Positions 47,284-59,625 are shown, numbered from the stretch's first letter. The stretch is 64,000 bases of DNA from Asterias amurensis (GCF_032118995.1 NC_092665.1:16884012-16948011); one strand, 5' to 3'. Numbers and translations are program-made. The notes: generated from the sequence alone by a model not told the origin.

Positions 47284-50200
47284 TCAGTTTCTGTAGAACC
47301 CTTCATCATCTGATCGAACATTTGGAGTAAGAAGTCCTCTTGCTTCGTCTTCACTCATTACGTCAGTCATTCTATACAGACGGAACTGTAAAAGCATCTT
47401 GTTTAGTTGTTATTAAGGAAATATGTATCCGATTGTTTCCATGGAACTAATACCAAGACACTCTTTGAGTTCCACTCATTACTAGCATCTACTAGTAAGT
47501 TCTGTTTAGTAAACATTACCCAAGACAAAGTCATAAGGTAGTTAGGGTTAGGAGAGAATACATCGGTTCACATTTCTCTTAAACTACAGTAGATGGTAAG
47601 ATGGTGGAGGAAAATGGTAGAAAGTGCTTGAGTGCTGGCAGTTTGGAGGGAAAACCTTGCCCAATGTCTCACAGTACTAGTCTTAGGAACAGTAACAGTA
47701 AAGGGATAAGATAATATGAACTACAAGGGCCAATCAGAAGGGACAGTACTTTGCATAACGTGGCAAACAGGATTGCATTTGCTCCCAAAATAAAGTTGAT
47801 TCTGAGTCGGTGTTAAGATGTAAGTTGAAGTGTACTAAACAACATTTACATACATCTACCCAGATTTGTATAACTGGTTGATATGAATTACTCGGTCTTA
47901 AACATTCATACAAACCTTGGTTTGCAAATGCACAAAGTTTGACCAAATTTATCACCAATCTGTCACTCAACATGTCAAGAACCCTGATCATAATAAGTTT
48001 GTCAGCCTGAGATACCCAACATAACTTAAAAAAAAAAGGATACAATGCAGTCAAAGCAGAGTGTTCCAAGGCTACCCACAAGCCATGGTAAATGTCGTAC
48101 GATGAAGACGGGAGTTGTATTTTCCATTATGATTGAGAGACCATAGAATACATTCCCTAAGACAGTCAGAACGAACATCATGACGGCTACACCTTCAGTA
48201 GACTTACGTTTGAACTGCAAAAACACAAAACACAAATCTTTTATTTATAATGAAAGCAAGTTAAGAAACAGAACGATATAGTGATACAGAACAACTATCT
48301 CAAGGCCTCTTTAAGTACCCTTGTGGTCCAACATTTAATGAATCATACTTTTTAAAGTTACATATTCACCCTCAATCCAAGAAAATCATAATAATAACTT
48401 TTTGATGATATTCTACACCAATTCATGGTAAACACAAATTATGGTATAAATTCAAATTTTTATCTAATTAATTACTCAATGGCATTGAACTTTACTTTAA
48501 CACCAATCATTTAAAATTCCCCCGATCGGTTTATTATTGAACATTGTTAAACATTGTCAATGGCTAATAATTGTGAACTTACATTCTTATAAAGTTGAGG
48601 TATTCTGGACGCTAAATAGAAAACAGCGGAAATACATCCACTGGAGTAGCCAATTATTTCCATGTCATCCTGAAAGAAATCAAACAATAAATGTTTAAGA
48701 TCATGCTGGAAAAGTGCATAATTTAGCGATACATGTGGGACTGCATAAAAACAACTCTCCTGAGGCAATTTGTGCAGACAACAATAAGAAAATAAAGAAG
48801 AAGATTCCATGTGAAGCATAGTCAGAAGATGGAGTAGTCCTTAGACCAAAATGCTGCCCGTCAAGAGTTCCTCAAGTCAACAAAGCCTTTGCATCCACAG
48901 AATTGGATAGAAGAGGGCTAACTTAGGTTGCTAATGAAATGGTTTCTCTCAAATTCCAAAATGGTTTCCCCCAAACCTTAATACTCACATAAATAAAAAT
49001 TTACCAGTTCCAAAGAACGGTACTTGACATATAGTAGTCTCTACTCCAAAATGGTTTCCCCCAAACCATAATACATAAAATAAACATTTACCAGTTCCAA
49101 AGAACGGTACTTGACATATAGTAGTCTCTACCCCAAAATGGTTTCCCCCAAACCTTAATACTCACATAAAATAAACATTCACCAGTTCCAAAGAACGGTA
49201 CTTGACATATAGTAGTCTCTACTCCAAAATGGTTTCCCCCAAACCTTAATACTCACATAAAATAAACATTCACCAGTTCCAAAGAACGGTACTTGACATA
49301 TAGTAGTCTCTACCCCAAAATGGTTTCCCCCAAACCTTAATACTCACATAAAATAAACGTTCACCAGTTCCAAAGAACGGTACTTGACATATAGTAGTCT
49401 CTACCCCAAAATGGTTTCCCCCAAACCTTAATACTCACATAAAATAAACATTCACCAGTTCCAAAGAACGGTACTTGACATATAGTAGTCTCTACTCCAA
49501 AATGGTTTCCCCCAAACCTTAATACTCACATAAAATAAACATTTACCAGTTCCAAAGAACGGTACTTGACATATAGTAGTCTCTACACCAAGGAGTGATC
49601 TTCCTGACCTCCAGCTCCCATCATGCATTGTTGGTTGTTGTTGTTGCCATGGTGATAAGGATAACCAGCTGGTTCCACCCATTATAAGAAGACTTCCGAT
49701 GCCGAATATAACTTGACTATTTTGTGGCTTAGTTTCATTACATGTATCATAGCTTCTCTGAAGTCCTGAATTCATAAATACATTGTTATAAATGATGTTA
49801 ATTTTCTTTTGTAGATAATTATGAATATTATTGAAATAAAACAATAAGTATTAAAGTGCAATAGACTCACAACAAAATTCCACCTTTTGAACAAGTTTGA
49901 ATACATCCATTGTGGGCCAGAAACCATTGTTTAACAACTTCCAATCTATTCTATGGCAACAATTGATTGAATAATGAAATAATAAACTAATATGATATGC
50001 AGTTGAAATCAAGGTCAATAACCAATAAACTGATGATAACGTGTTGTTTAGTATTGACCTTTGTTCCCACAATATCTGATAAAACCACTGAATATAAGAA
50101 CGAGCCATTTCCACTTTCTGAACCTAAGCTTTGACAAGGAAGATTTCACAAAGAATTAAATTCCCATAAAACAAACAAACCAATAAATTGAATTTAATAA

Positions 50201-52624
50201 AAAGGAAAAAAACAGAAGAATTTCTCTTCGAGAGCTAACCTTCTGTGAGCTGCCGCCTTCTTTTATTCTTGATGTAGTAGTAAGTAAACTGTAGTATGAC
50301 TAGCGAATCCATACCTATGTAGTAATATGCTACAGCTATCTGCATAGGAAATAAAATGAAGTACATGTAGATAATGAACCACAAGTCAAATCATAAAAAG
50401 ATCGTATTTGACAATTGGCGATGACGATATACAGTTCATCAAGCACACATGATTCCTGTAAGACACAGTTTCATAAAGCTGTTTAGCAGAAAATACTGGT
50501 TAGCAAACTTGTATGGACCAGTCACAGTGGGGCACCAGTCACAATAGAGTAAACTTAATGTAATTTTGGCTGGTAGCCTGTTTCCAACTAGCAATAATTG
50601 TCTGTGCTAAGCAATTCTTTGTGCTTGCAGGCTTTATGAAATTGGGTCCTGGGTTGTTCATGTTTGATTACTGTACTATGACTAGATGTAAAGCAATGGA
50701 AACTGTTTTTTAAGAACATTGCAGCTGTGCTATCTTTCTTCATTGTTCATGAGGTTGGAGTTTGGGTATAAATTTCGTAATTGGTAATCCTGTTCACCAT
50801 AAGTTTTTGGCACCCAGCTAAATGCAATACAGTTGAAATGAAAACCCCACTTACTGCAGTAAAATGCAACAGATGATTATGTTACATTCTGAAGTGAACT
50901 GCATGGTCTACACAAGCCTTGGCACTAGGTAGTCACCAAACTAAATGCACCAATAAGCATTGAAGTTTAATGGGAACTTTGGATTGTACATTGACATGCC
51001 AAAGCTATTATGAACCCCGGTAAATGCCGCACAGTTAACTGCTAAATGCAACAGACTATTACTTTTTTCCATTTGGCACATTTTTGCTATTGTTGCATGA
51101 AAAACATGACAAAGTTATGTCAGCCTTGAAGACAAATGACAGTCACTTTACCTGTGTACCAAGTTGCTTACTTAGCACACTACCGGTGAGATTAGATACA
51201 TCGCCTAGCAACCACAAGAAAAGGAAGACTGGTGAAATAGCTTCGTCCATATGACCAGTCTTATAAGCATCGTAGAATTGTCTGCAGTAGGAACAACCCA
51301 AAAAAAAATGGACACAATTTAATTAGATAATAAATGGTGTACAGTAAAGCATTGGATTATATAACTACATGAGCCAGAATATCAAAATTAGAAAAAGAAA
51401 CACTGCACAGCATCCTAACGGAAACATTGCACCAACTTTTGTAAAGAGGACAGTGGCGACGAGTTGGGAGGAAAACCCTAAAATGCAGTCAGGTAGACAC
51501 TGAAAACCCAATCCACATGCAAGGCTTTGGTCCGGGAATCAAACTGGTCAACAGAGGTGAAAAGCATAAAGGAAAAAACCCACTTAAATATCATCAAATA
51601 GAATTACAAATTGTTAGAACATGGCTGTATTAGACAGGGAGGCATCTTGGATGCTTCTTTGGGCAACCGATGTCGACTGTACACTATATTTGTGTTACAA
51701 GTATCCAAGTAAATTGAACGCATTATTTTTAAATTTACAGCAACTTTGGACTAACCGTTTAAACTTCTGAACATAGCAATTCTACACTTGAGGCAGATTG
51801 AGCAAGATGAACTGAGAAACAATGCATTTTGTTGACTGGGCTCAGATTATAGCTTCTTAACTGAACAATTGGTGGAATGTCGGTTTCAACAAACAGCTGT
51901 GTTTGACAACTTTGAGGGATAAGAGTGCTTGTTTGTTGTCAAAAGTTACTGATTAACTGAAACAATAGATTGAAAAGTGACTCATTCAAATAAAAAGTAC
52001 TTTAACCTTAAAAAGTAGGTTGTGCAGATACATAGGACATGGAGCTATGCAGCCCACAATGCTTTGGTTGGAGGTCATAGGGCATGGAGCTATGCAGTAC
52101 ACACTGCATGGGTTGGAGGTCATAGGAGGAGACCAATTGAGGTCATGGCAGGTTATGAAGGTCACCAACACATCATTTGGTCTACACCATTAAGCCAATT
52201 TGAGATATGGTGACACTATGGGTTTGGGTAAATTTGTATACACCCAAACTAAATAGCGCCCACCTTATCTCAAAAAGCCTAATTGATTTTCCATGGACAA
52301 TCTGCCTCTTGTACCTCTCTGGGCCTAGTTTAGGAGAAGACTATTCCAATCAATATGCAAACAGAGTATAGCTTCTTATAATAGTCTTTGAACATTAAAT
52401 TGCAAGAGGTGAACTACTCACGGAAGAAACACCACCAACCAGCATAGGATGGAAATTAAACCCAGAAAGAATCCAGCATACTGAACATTATCCACAACGC
52501 ACTCATGGAATATATGCCACACCCAAGGTACACCTCCTAATATGGTACAGTTTACGTCTGGATCGGGGAGTGGATGAGGGTGTGGTCCCCACACTGAAGG
52601 GTCAAAGTCAAGACCAAGTGACAT
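47284..52624 (-). CDS. SLC66A1: SLC66A1 / PQLC2 lysosomal cationic amino-acid exporter, complete, 7 coding exons, 342 aa
   Basis: A seven-helix PQ-loop transporter that exports Arg, Lys and cystine-cysteamine disulfide from lysosomes; in mammals it recruits the C9orf72-SMCR8-WDR41 complex. Minus-strand exons 52624-52422, 51281-51152, 50339-50240, 49765-49530, 48669-48583, 48214-48044 and 47385-47284 (TGA) agree in phase. The N-terminal lumenal part has an NCT glycosylation site. FFLGLISILCWLVVFLPQFY contains PQ loop 1 (Pro68-Gln69 across exons 1/2), followed by DAYKTGHMDEAISPVF. ASRIPQLYKN has PQ loop 2 (Pro247-Gln248), and RHLPWLVGSLGTLCFDCI is the last helix. The tail has EARGLL (residues 323-328), an acidic dileucine lysosomal-sorting motif. 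The exon 4 loop is longer than in the 291-residue human protein. A non-coding first exon probably ends at 53594 (gtaagt). Exon 6 needs a donor (gtatcc) just before a T10 run; without it translation stops after DCIVSFFF. Confidence 0.95.
48952..49591 (-). repeat. Exon-edge minisatellite: donor side of SLC66A1 exon 4, 7 copies
   Basis: The 91-bp unit comprises the last 60 bases or so of exon 4 (minus strand: agagactactatatgtcaagt, accgttctttggaactggta, aatgtttattttat), the gtgagt donor and about 30 bases of intron. The true exon end is at 49530. Six further copies lie downstream in the gene, near 49440, 49349, 49258, 49167, 49077 and 48985. Most keep the donor exactly; the copy near 49077 has lost part of it. 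A 91-bp unit shifts the frame by one, so reading through the true donor meets a stop in the next unit. Confidence 0.95.
50468..50650. repeat. Dispersed repeat family E
   Basis: In SLC66A1 intron 2. Inverted words (tttcataaagctgtttagca at the left; gctttatgaaattgggtcct at the right) suggest a small foldback element related to the copies at 22085 and 63168. Confidence 0.5.
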
Positions 52625-52984
52625 ATTGAAGGGTTCCAAAAGGAATCTGTGATGAAATCCTTCCTGTAAATAAAATAAAAATAAAAATTGATAATTTCAT
52701 TCGGAAAATTATCGTAGGAAGAATGTCCTGTTTTCAAGATGTCCCTAAAATTGATTACCTCCCTGCGCGTTATGCAAACAGTCCCTAGACAAATTTGTTG
52801 TGGTTTGACTTGTCAATGTGGGGGCCATTTAAAATAAATCGCCCACTCGATTATATCAAACACTTTTCAATTCACAATAACATGCACGATGATCAAATCT
52901 AATGAAAATTAGTGTCCCTGACCCTGTAAAGTATTTTTTTCTGTGATTTCTTCCTTACAACAATTCTTTGGTTTATATTATTTG

Positions 52985-53212
52985 CTGTTTTTGAAGTTGC
53001 GATAACGTAACCCTAACCATGCCCTAACGTAACCCTCCTGCCGACGGCAGTTGTTTGAAGACAACTGCTGGCTATAGAGTCATACACAGAGTCTCACAGA
53101 ACACTTGTAGTCATTGCAGATGTTTCTTCCATGTATGGCTTCACCGGGAAACCTAGTTGCGATAATGTAACCCTCTACGCCGTCGGCAGGAGGGTTACGT
53201 TATAGCAACTAC
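52985..53212. mobile_element. Inverted-repeat element with AACGTAACCCTCC end words
   Basis: The left end gttgcgataacgtaacccta, with a second cctaacgtaaccctcctgcc and gccgacggcag, is mirrored on the right by cgccgtcggcaggagggtta and cgttatagcaact. A third gttgcgataatgtaaccct lies internally at 53156. The central 100 bp (gaagacaactgctggctata and catgtatggcttcac) is related to the centre of the element at 17412-18326. Lies upstream of SLC66A1 exon 1 within its 5' intron. Confidence 0.65.
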
Positions 53213-53422
53213 GGGAAACCATACTTTCTTGCCTTGAAAACAGGAAAAACTCAAAACAAATGGGATCAGTTGAAGCCATCAAAGATTGGTGTGTGGTGTG
53301 GGATGAGAAAATTTCAATGTCCATTTTTGTCCATGAAGTTTTAATCATGGAGGTAGATTTCTACCTCCATGTTATGTTTTAGTATATGTTTGCATACTTG
53401 CTTCATATTTTAACAAATGAAG

Positions 53423-53554
53423 GGATAACCCTCCATATGGCGCCACCACTTTTTCACTCATTTTTACAAAAAGGGAAATATCAATCAGGTAAATTAGATA
53501 CTATATTATTTTATTTCGAATGAAAAAGTGGTGGCGCCCTACGGAAACTTTTCC
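53423..53554 (+). mobile_element. hAT-type MITE (132 bp), copy 4
   Basis: GGATAACCCTCCATATGGCG on the left, CTACGGAAACTTTTCC on the right, with exact 8-bp flanking repeats AAATGAAG (53415-53422 and 53555-53562). Lies in the 5' intron of SLC66A1, 40 bp from the probable first exon. Confidence 0.9.
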
Positions 53555-53593
53555 AAATGAAGATAATTAGGGAGAATATAGTAGTTTACTTAC

Positions 53594-53660
53594 CGAAGTG
53601 TAGTGTAAGTATAAGACGACGATCAACAGAACACGATACGAATTTTATTTCGCCTTCTCT
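53594..53660 (-). other. SLC66A1: Probable non-coding first exon of SLC66A1
   Basis: Minus strand: a short GC-richer stretch without ATG ends at a strong gtaagt donor (53593-53588). It is followed by an intron up to the tttatttacag acceptor just upstream of the ATG-bearing exon (52668). The 5' limit is a guess. Confidence 0.4.
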
Positions 53661-55689
53661 GGTCTCTGCGGTGACCGGTGGTGATGACTGATGTCGTAAT
53701 TAAATTAAATTAATAACAAGTTAAAATAACACTTCTATTTCTAGCTGCTGTCAACAAAAAATGTGTTGGTTAATGGTTGGTTGGTTGGCTGCCTAATTAA
53801 TAGATACACACTGTCACAACATCCCCAGTCCCCACGACAAACGCTACCAAACGTCTGTTCTCCAGTTTTGAACTATTAAAGTGGAGAGTGGACACCAAAA
53901 TCCGCCGGAAGGACGGTCTTGACGTGCATAGTGTAGAGCATGTGTAGAGAGAGAGCTACCCAGCTGAGAGAGACTAGACGAGAACAATCAACAAGACTTT
54001 CGCCTCAGTCACGTGAACTTTTGTCATGCGACATTATAAAGCTCTCACTCGTCTACCGCGCGAGGGCGACAGACACTATCTTTTTGGTCATAGGGGAATA
54101 GAACCCGGGTTTAGTATTTCTATGTCTTGGGCAGAAAAAAAGAAAAAAGTAAACAATCAAAACATAATAATTGTAATTAAATTTTCGCCTTCCCTTTTCC
54201 TTCTTTGTACAATTTTCTTTGGTTTGTTTTAATATCAGATTTATACGACTATTTAAAATGTATTCATATTATAGGCAAGCCGCAATTTTGTTTGGCCTAA
54301 AAGTAGTAATGAAGGAAAGAATATGGTAATATTCTATAAATATTATTAATAGAATAATGGATTTGTTTTCGAAAAAATTTGCCGAACAAAAAAGAAACTT
54401 ATTTTACCAGGCTTGTACTCGTATAGGAAGACGAAGAAAGCCCCAAAAGCCGGTAAGGCCCTAACTAACTACCCCGCCCCGATAATAAGTACACCCCATC
54501 CACCCCTATTTTCCCCGCTACTGCTGCACGAGGGCTGGGTATAAACCCCGGTAAATTCTGCTCCCAATATTCTTGTTAGCTAGTAGTACAGGTTATTGGG
54601 CCATGCAAATTAATTTTGAATGTTATACTCTTATGCAATTTCGCTAAATTATATTATACTTTTTACCACACCCCAACCCCAGCCCCGCCTATTATTTTAA
54701 CTGCCATAATTATAGCGCCACCATCGTCCATATTGAGCAATTTCCATGACGTATTTTTCCGAACATTACACGAACATACCCGAACTTTTTGTCTTCGTCT
54801 CCTAGCCGGCTAAGGCAAGCTTAGGTACGACATGTGTATTTTCTGTTTAAATCACACGACATCCTTCCCAATTACAAGCCTTTTATGAACTCCTTGACAT
54901 TTGTGGTAAGAAAAAATGTATTATCTATTCTATCAGTGTAATATTTTCTTATTTTACAGGAGATAACGCCAAGAAAAGGCGAAAACGGCGAGTCCTTATA
55001 CAGGACTACCGTGTCTAAGTTCACGTTGCAATGAGCTTTTCTTCTCACAAGCAGCCCAACAAACCAGGTGTGCCACAGCCGCAGATTCAGCCAAGTATTG
55101 GTTATCGGCAACAACCACAGTATCTTTTTACTTCTAACATCATAAACTATATGATCGTAGCCCCTCTTTACTTTAAATGTCACCCATTTACTTTAAATCA
55201 CATTTTTGTCTAAGGGAGCGAACGGGCTTACCCGGTGTTCGGCCATTTTGTTTTGGTTCATTCCCTTTCTAGTCTGTTTTCCATATGTGCCGACTTTGGC
55301 GATTGCGATTGCGAAATCATGACTGTTTTGCTTATTTAAAGATGACAACAAACACCCATAGTAAACCAGTCATGTAGATTATTACTTGATTACGTATTAT
55401 CTTCTGAGAACAATGTAAATATTCTTCTTCTTGGAAGAATGGGACCATTTTTGAGACTGTGTGCCGAGTGAGTGGTGTGCGGTCGTGTGTGACTATCTCT
55501 GGCATGTTTGTCTGAGTGCTAGTGGTGGTGGTGCATGTATGCACCCAGCCTGGTACAGCCAGGTGCTGAATAGTAATTGTATAATACCCTCTTTTCGTGC
55601 TTATATTTGAGCTATTTCAACATTTCAACAACTGCAGAAATATCAATTTTGGTTTAATCAATGTCTCATCATCTGCTGGGAAAATTAAT

Positions 55690-55821
55690 GGAAAAGTTTC
55701 CGTATGGCGCCACCACTTTTTCATTCGAAATAAAATAATATAGTATCTAATTTACCTGATTGATATATCCCTTTTTGTAAAAATGAGTGAAAAGGTGGTG
55801 GCGCCATACGGAAAGTTATCC
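55690..55821 (-). mobile_element. hAT-type MITE (132 bp), copy 5
   Basis: Reverse orientation: GGAAAAGTTTCCGTATGGCG on the left, ATACGGAAAGTTATCC on the right, with exact 8-bp target duplication AAATTAAT (55682-55689 and 55822-55829). Confidence 0.92.
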
Positions 55822-56099
55822 AAATTAATTAGTGTTTTGTACAACTAACTTATTAATTGTTAATTTTTTTTTAAATTGTTCTGTAGTAAAATTAGACTAC
55901 CTTCTATTTTTCATGAAGTGGATGACCCGGCTGCCTGTAGACTTTATTAAAATCAATTTGTCTCAATGAGTTTGCATGAAAATTAAAATTTATAATTATT
56001 TGAGTCTCATCACATGTCCCTTCTTCCTAATCTTAAAACAACCACGAATGATATGATTTTTGTTTAGATTAGTTTTGTGCAATATCAGGCCTGATACTT

Positions 56100-56262
56100 C
56101 ACGGAGGCTACGGAGGCGATTGCCTCCGTTGCCCCTTGCCATTGCCTTGGTGCCCAGTAGAAATTTACAATTTCCTCATAGGGTGCCCTTTGCCAAAGAG
56201 AAAATGCCTTGGTGCCCTTACCCTTTCAAAAACAAAGCATACAGCCCTGAATATCATAACAC
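56100..56262. repeat. Dispersed repeat family D, inverted relative to 35926
   Basis: ttgccattgccttggtgccc, atttcctcatagggtgccct and tgccttggtgcccttaccct are the reverse complement of the words at 35926-36060. This copy is longer and better preserved. Confidence 0.7.
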
Positions 56263-58599
56263 AGCAGAGGAAAAACTCAATGCGCACAGGTTTTTATAAT
56301 GTAGACCTGGGTTATTAAATAATGGAATTGGTTGTGGACTGGAAGTAAGATTCCTTTTTTAATCCTAAAATTTTAAAAATGAAATTCTATGAACTGTTTC
56401 GATATGATGACAGTTGATTTTGTTTTGTTTAGTTTTGCTATGTTTTTCATGAGAACATATTATTTTATTGTTTGTACTTTGTAGGTAATTCCCTAGTTGA
56501 ACATCAGACAGTGTGTAACATATTTCTGCCACGCCCCCTTTTTTAGTGTAAGAGTGTTGCTCGGACATGTGCTTTGCATGCATCCTGACTCACCCGCTCA
56601 AAATACTCTCATGTTTGCTGTAACTAACTAACTCGACATTCTACGGAAATATCACAATGTTCGTCAGCTCTCCCTCAAAACCCAAAATGACATCCTACGG
56701 CTTTGTGATGTAGCCAGTGACCTTTTGTCCTGGAAAACTCTTTATTGGTAGAGACTGATATAACGTTTTTTCAGGGTTCACTTACTAATACTGTTCCTGT
56801 TAACAGTTTGTATCTTGTTGTGGTGTTCGTTGAGGACATAAAGAAGTTTATTTGAAAATAGTCACTTTTCTTTGAAGGATTTAAAGAATTGTGTGATCCT
56901 ACAATGTATTCACACAACCAAGTTTTTGCCTAAAAAAATTGCTTTTATGAAACTAATGACAATGGCATGCAGTAAATTGTAATCTTCAGTGTGTAATATA
57001 TCCTGTTTATTCACAGTTTTCCATACATTAAAATATCACCCCTTTTTGTTAAACAAAATTTCTGAGGTGTCTTGATGTAATGTCACCAAGCACAAATTGG
57101 TTGACATACTGTCTAAGTCTTTGTTGGCAACACAGGATATGCATCTTAACTTCCTTGTTCTATTCAGTACCTAAAAAAAATGAAAAATAGGTAAGAACAG
57201 AGTAAGAAAACAAAGCAAAATGTAGAACAGTTCCCCATCTTCCTTGCTAACTTTTTACTGTCAGAGGTTTTAAACTTCATGTTTATAAAACTGGTTCAAT
57301 TGCAAACTTATGACTCGTGGTATTTTATCCCAATGTTGCCCCTCTCACAACTATCTTATTTCATACCTCATCCTAACCAGCATTGATTTGGTATTAACTT
57401 CCAAACAATGCTACATACACCTTTTAAATGATCTGCAATAACAACAAATCACCCAAACAAATCAAACACATTAGCCAGCATGAAACTGAATTAGTATGTT
57501 TTATTACATTAGGCTATATGTAAGAAGTACAGTTTATGTGCAAACAATTTTGATGAGGAAGTTATGTGGGGGCTGGTCGCAGCTCAGAAAGAATGTTACA
57601 GTGGGAAGTGTTTTTGTTCCTATAGCTCCTGGTAGGTTTTGATAAAGTTTGAGATAATTAATTCAATATCCTGTACTTGGTGCTTATGAGGTGTTGGGCC
57701 TGGTAATAAATAGATTGTCTCTGTTGGTCATCATAACTTTTGAGTAGGTGATATGTCAAATTATCTCTTAAACTCAAATGTACCACTCAACATCAAGCCT
57801 TAGCAAAAGGCTAGATGAATTTTTAAAGATGCCACAGACAAAACGATTTGCTCTCTTGTCCTTATTTGTGCCCTTAAATATGTATTGTCCTACCCCCACC
57901 ACCACTAACACTTGTTTGTGCAAAATAGTAATCACTCCATGTCAACCAATCACTTGATTTTGATGGACTTGGTTCTGAAATAAAACTCAAGTCAAGAGCT
58001 GAATGTTATCAAATCAAAATCTATAAACCAATTCTTGATCGATTCTGATTGATACAGTACTTTGGCATTAAGCGCACTGGTTATGATTTGTTTGTTGCCA
58101 AAATATTTACGGAATTATTTTGGTATTCACAGAATTACTGAAATTTTAGTAATCAAATAATATAAACTTTGCACACTGAAATCTGGACTGTGTAGTATTA
58201 GAGCCACCCCAAATTCATCTAATAATTGCCTCTTTAACAGGGTCATTTTGCACTATATTATGACATTGAGGTGCAATTAGTTGCAACTTGTTGGAAGAAT
58301 TTGATGTATTTTCCAGCTGATGCATTTTCCAGTTGATGCATTTTCCAGTAAGGATTTATGTTAATCTTAATTCCATCATTAAGGAATTGATCATGATGCT
58401 CAATTAACCAAAAATGTCTTCTTCTTGTTTCTTCCTGTCTGTATCGAACAGGACACATTAGATCAAATCCAATCAGAATAACACATGGTCTCATCCGTCT
58501 CCTACTCATTGCTACAATATGACTGAAGACAAAATAAAATTAAGATATAATTTTTTTTTTTTAACTAACCTGAAAAACACACATGAAAGCTGGAAAACC

Positions 58600-58989
58600 T
58601 TAAAGGAACACGTTGCCTTGGATCGGTCGAGTTGGTCTTTGAAAAGCGTTTGTAACCCATTTGTTATAAAATGCATATGGTTAGAAAGATGTTTTTAAAG
58701 TAGAATACAATGATCAACACAAATATGCCGTGAAATTGCATCGTTTTCCTTTTACTTTGCGAACTAACACGGTCAACCATTTATGGGAATCACTAATTTG
58801 AGTCCCATAAATGGCCTACAGTGTTAGTCAACGAGGTAAAAGGAAAACCATGCAATTTCAAGTGATACTGTGTGGATAATTATATTCTACTTTTAAAATA
58901 TCTTTCTGATAATCTGCATTTTATAACAGACAGTTGACAACGCCTTTCAAAGACCAACTCGACCGATCCAAGGCAAAGTGTTCCTTTAA
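58600..58989. mobile_element. TTAA-class MITE family C (foldback, about 390 bp)
   Basis: TTAA, then AGGAACACGTTGCCTTGGAT and CGGTCGAGTTGGTCTTTGAA at the left, is mirrored by TTCAAAGACCAACTCGACCG, ATCCAAGGCAAAGTGTTCCT and TTAA at the right. Arms are about 190 bp with a centre near 58800 (ttatgggaatcactaatttg and agtcccataaatgg). No coding capacity. Confidence 0.88.
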
Positions 58990-59552
58990 ACCCACACTCC
59001 TGCTTGTTCTGGATGTTATTGCTGCCTCCGTCTACTCCCTCATGAATAATTCATAACAAGACGGTAGTTTTGAATGAGTTCATGCAGCGGTCAGCTATGC
59101 CCACAAGGGGCCTGCAGTTAGAGCGCTGTCTTCATCTAGACAGTGAAATATATGATGGGATCACTGCTCAACATCTTCAGTCAATTTTCTTTCCCTTTCA
59201 CTTAAACTGAAGGGTGCATCGCCTAAATGTACAGGGTGTGTACATGGGTTAGATAGCAAGGATATTTAACAGCAAGGGCGTTTGGGACACAAATGTTTCA
59301 ACAGTGATCTTTGTATATACTGCATGTTCACATCGCTGTCCCTGCAGTTCTCTTGGAAGCTTCTGGGAAGGGGGATCTATGACAAAACTAATTATTTCCA
59401 ATTAATGAGGTCCCAAGCTGAACTTAAATGTGGTTTGCCTGAAATGAGGCTTAGCTGTATATAGGTTTACCTTAAAAGGGATCTAGCTAAAATGCAGTTT
59501 AACAAGGTCCAGTTTAAACGAACAGCTTTAATGAACTTCAGTGCACTGGTTG

Positions 59553-59584
59553 GTTATGATTGATTGACTGATTGACTGATAGAC

Positions 59585-59616
<32 letters not shown>

Positions 59617-59625
59617 GGATGGTCC
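59553..59625. repeat. (ATTG)n microsatellite
   Basis: Runs of gattgatt with a few gact variants. Confidence 0.9.

Larger units (their letters stand above)
53661..58599. other. Gene-poor stretch right of SLC66A1
   Basis: Holds hAT MITE copy 5 (55690) and repeat family D (56100); otherwise AT-rich sequence. A possible acceptor and short open segment at 54958-55036 (ttttacag then GAG ATA ACG) is not matched by a donor or a partner exon, and no protein family is recognised. Confidence 0.4.

Noticed and set aside
54958-55036. Coding exon after a ttttacag acceptor
   Set aside because: No donor, no partner exon and no recognisable product.
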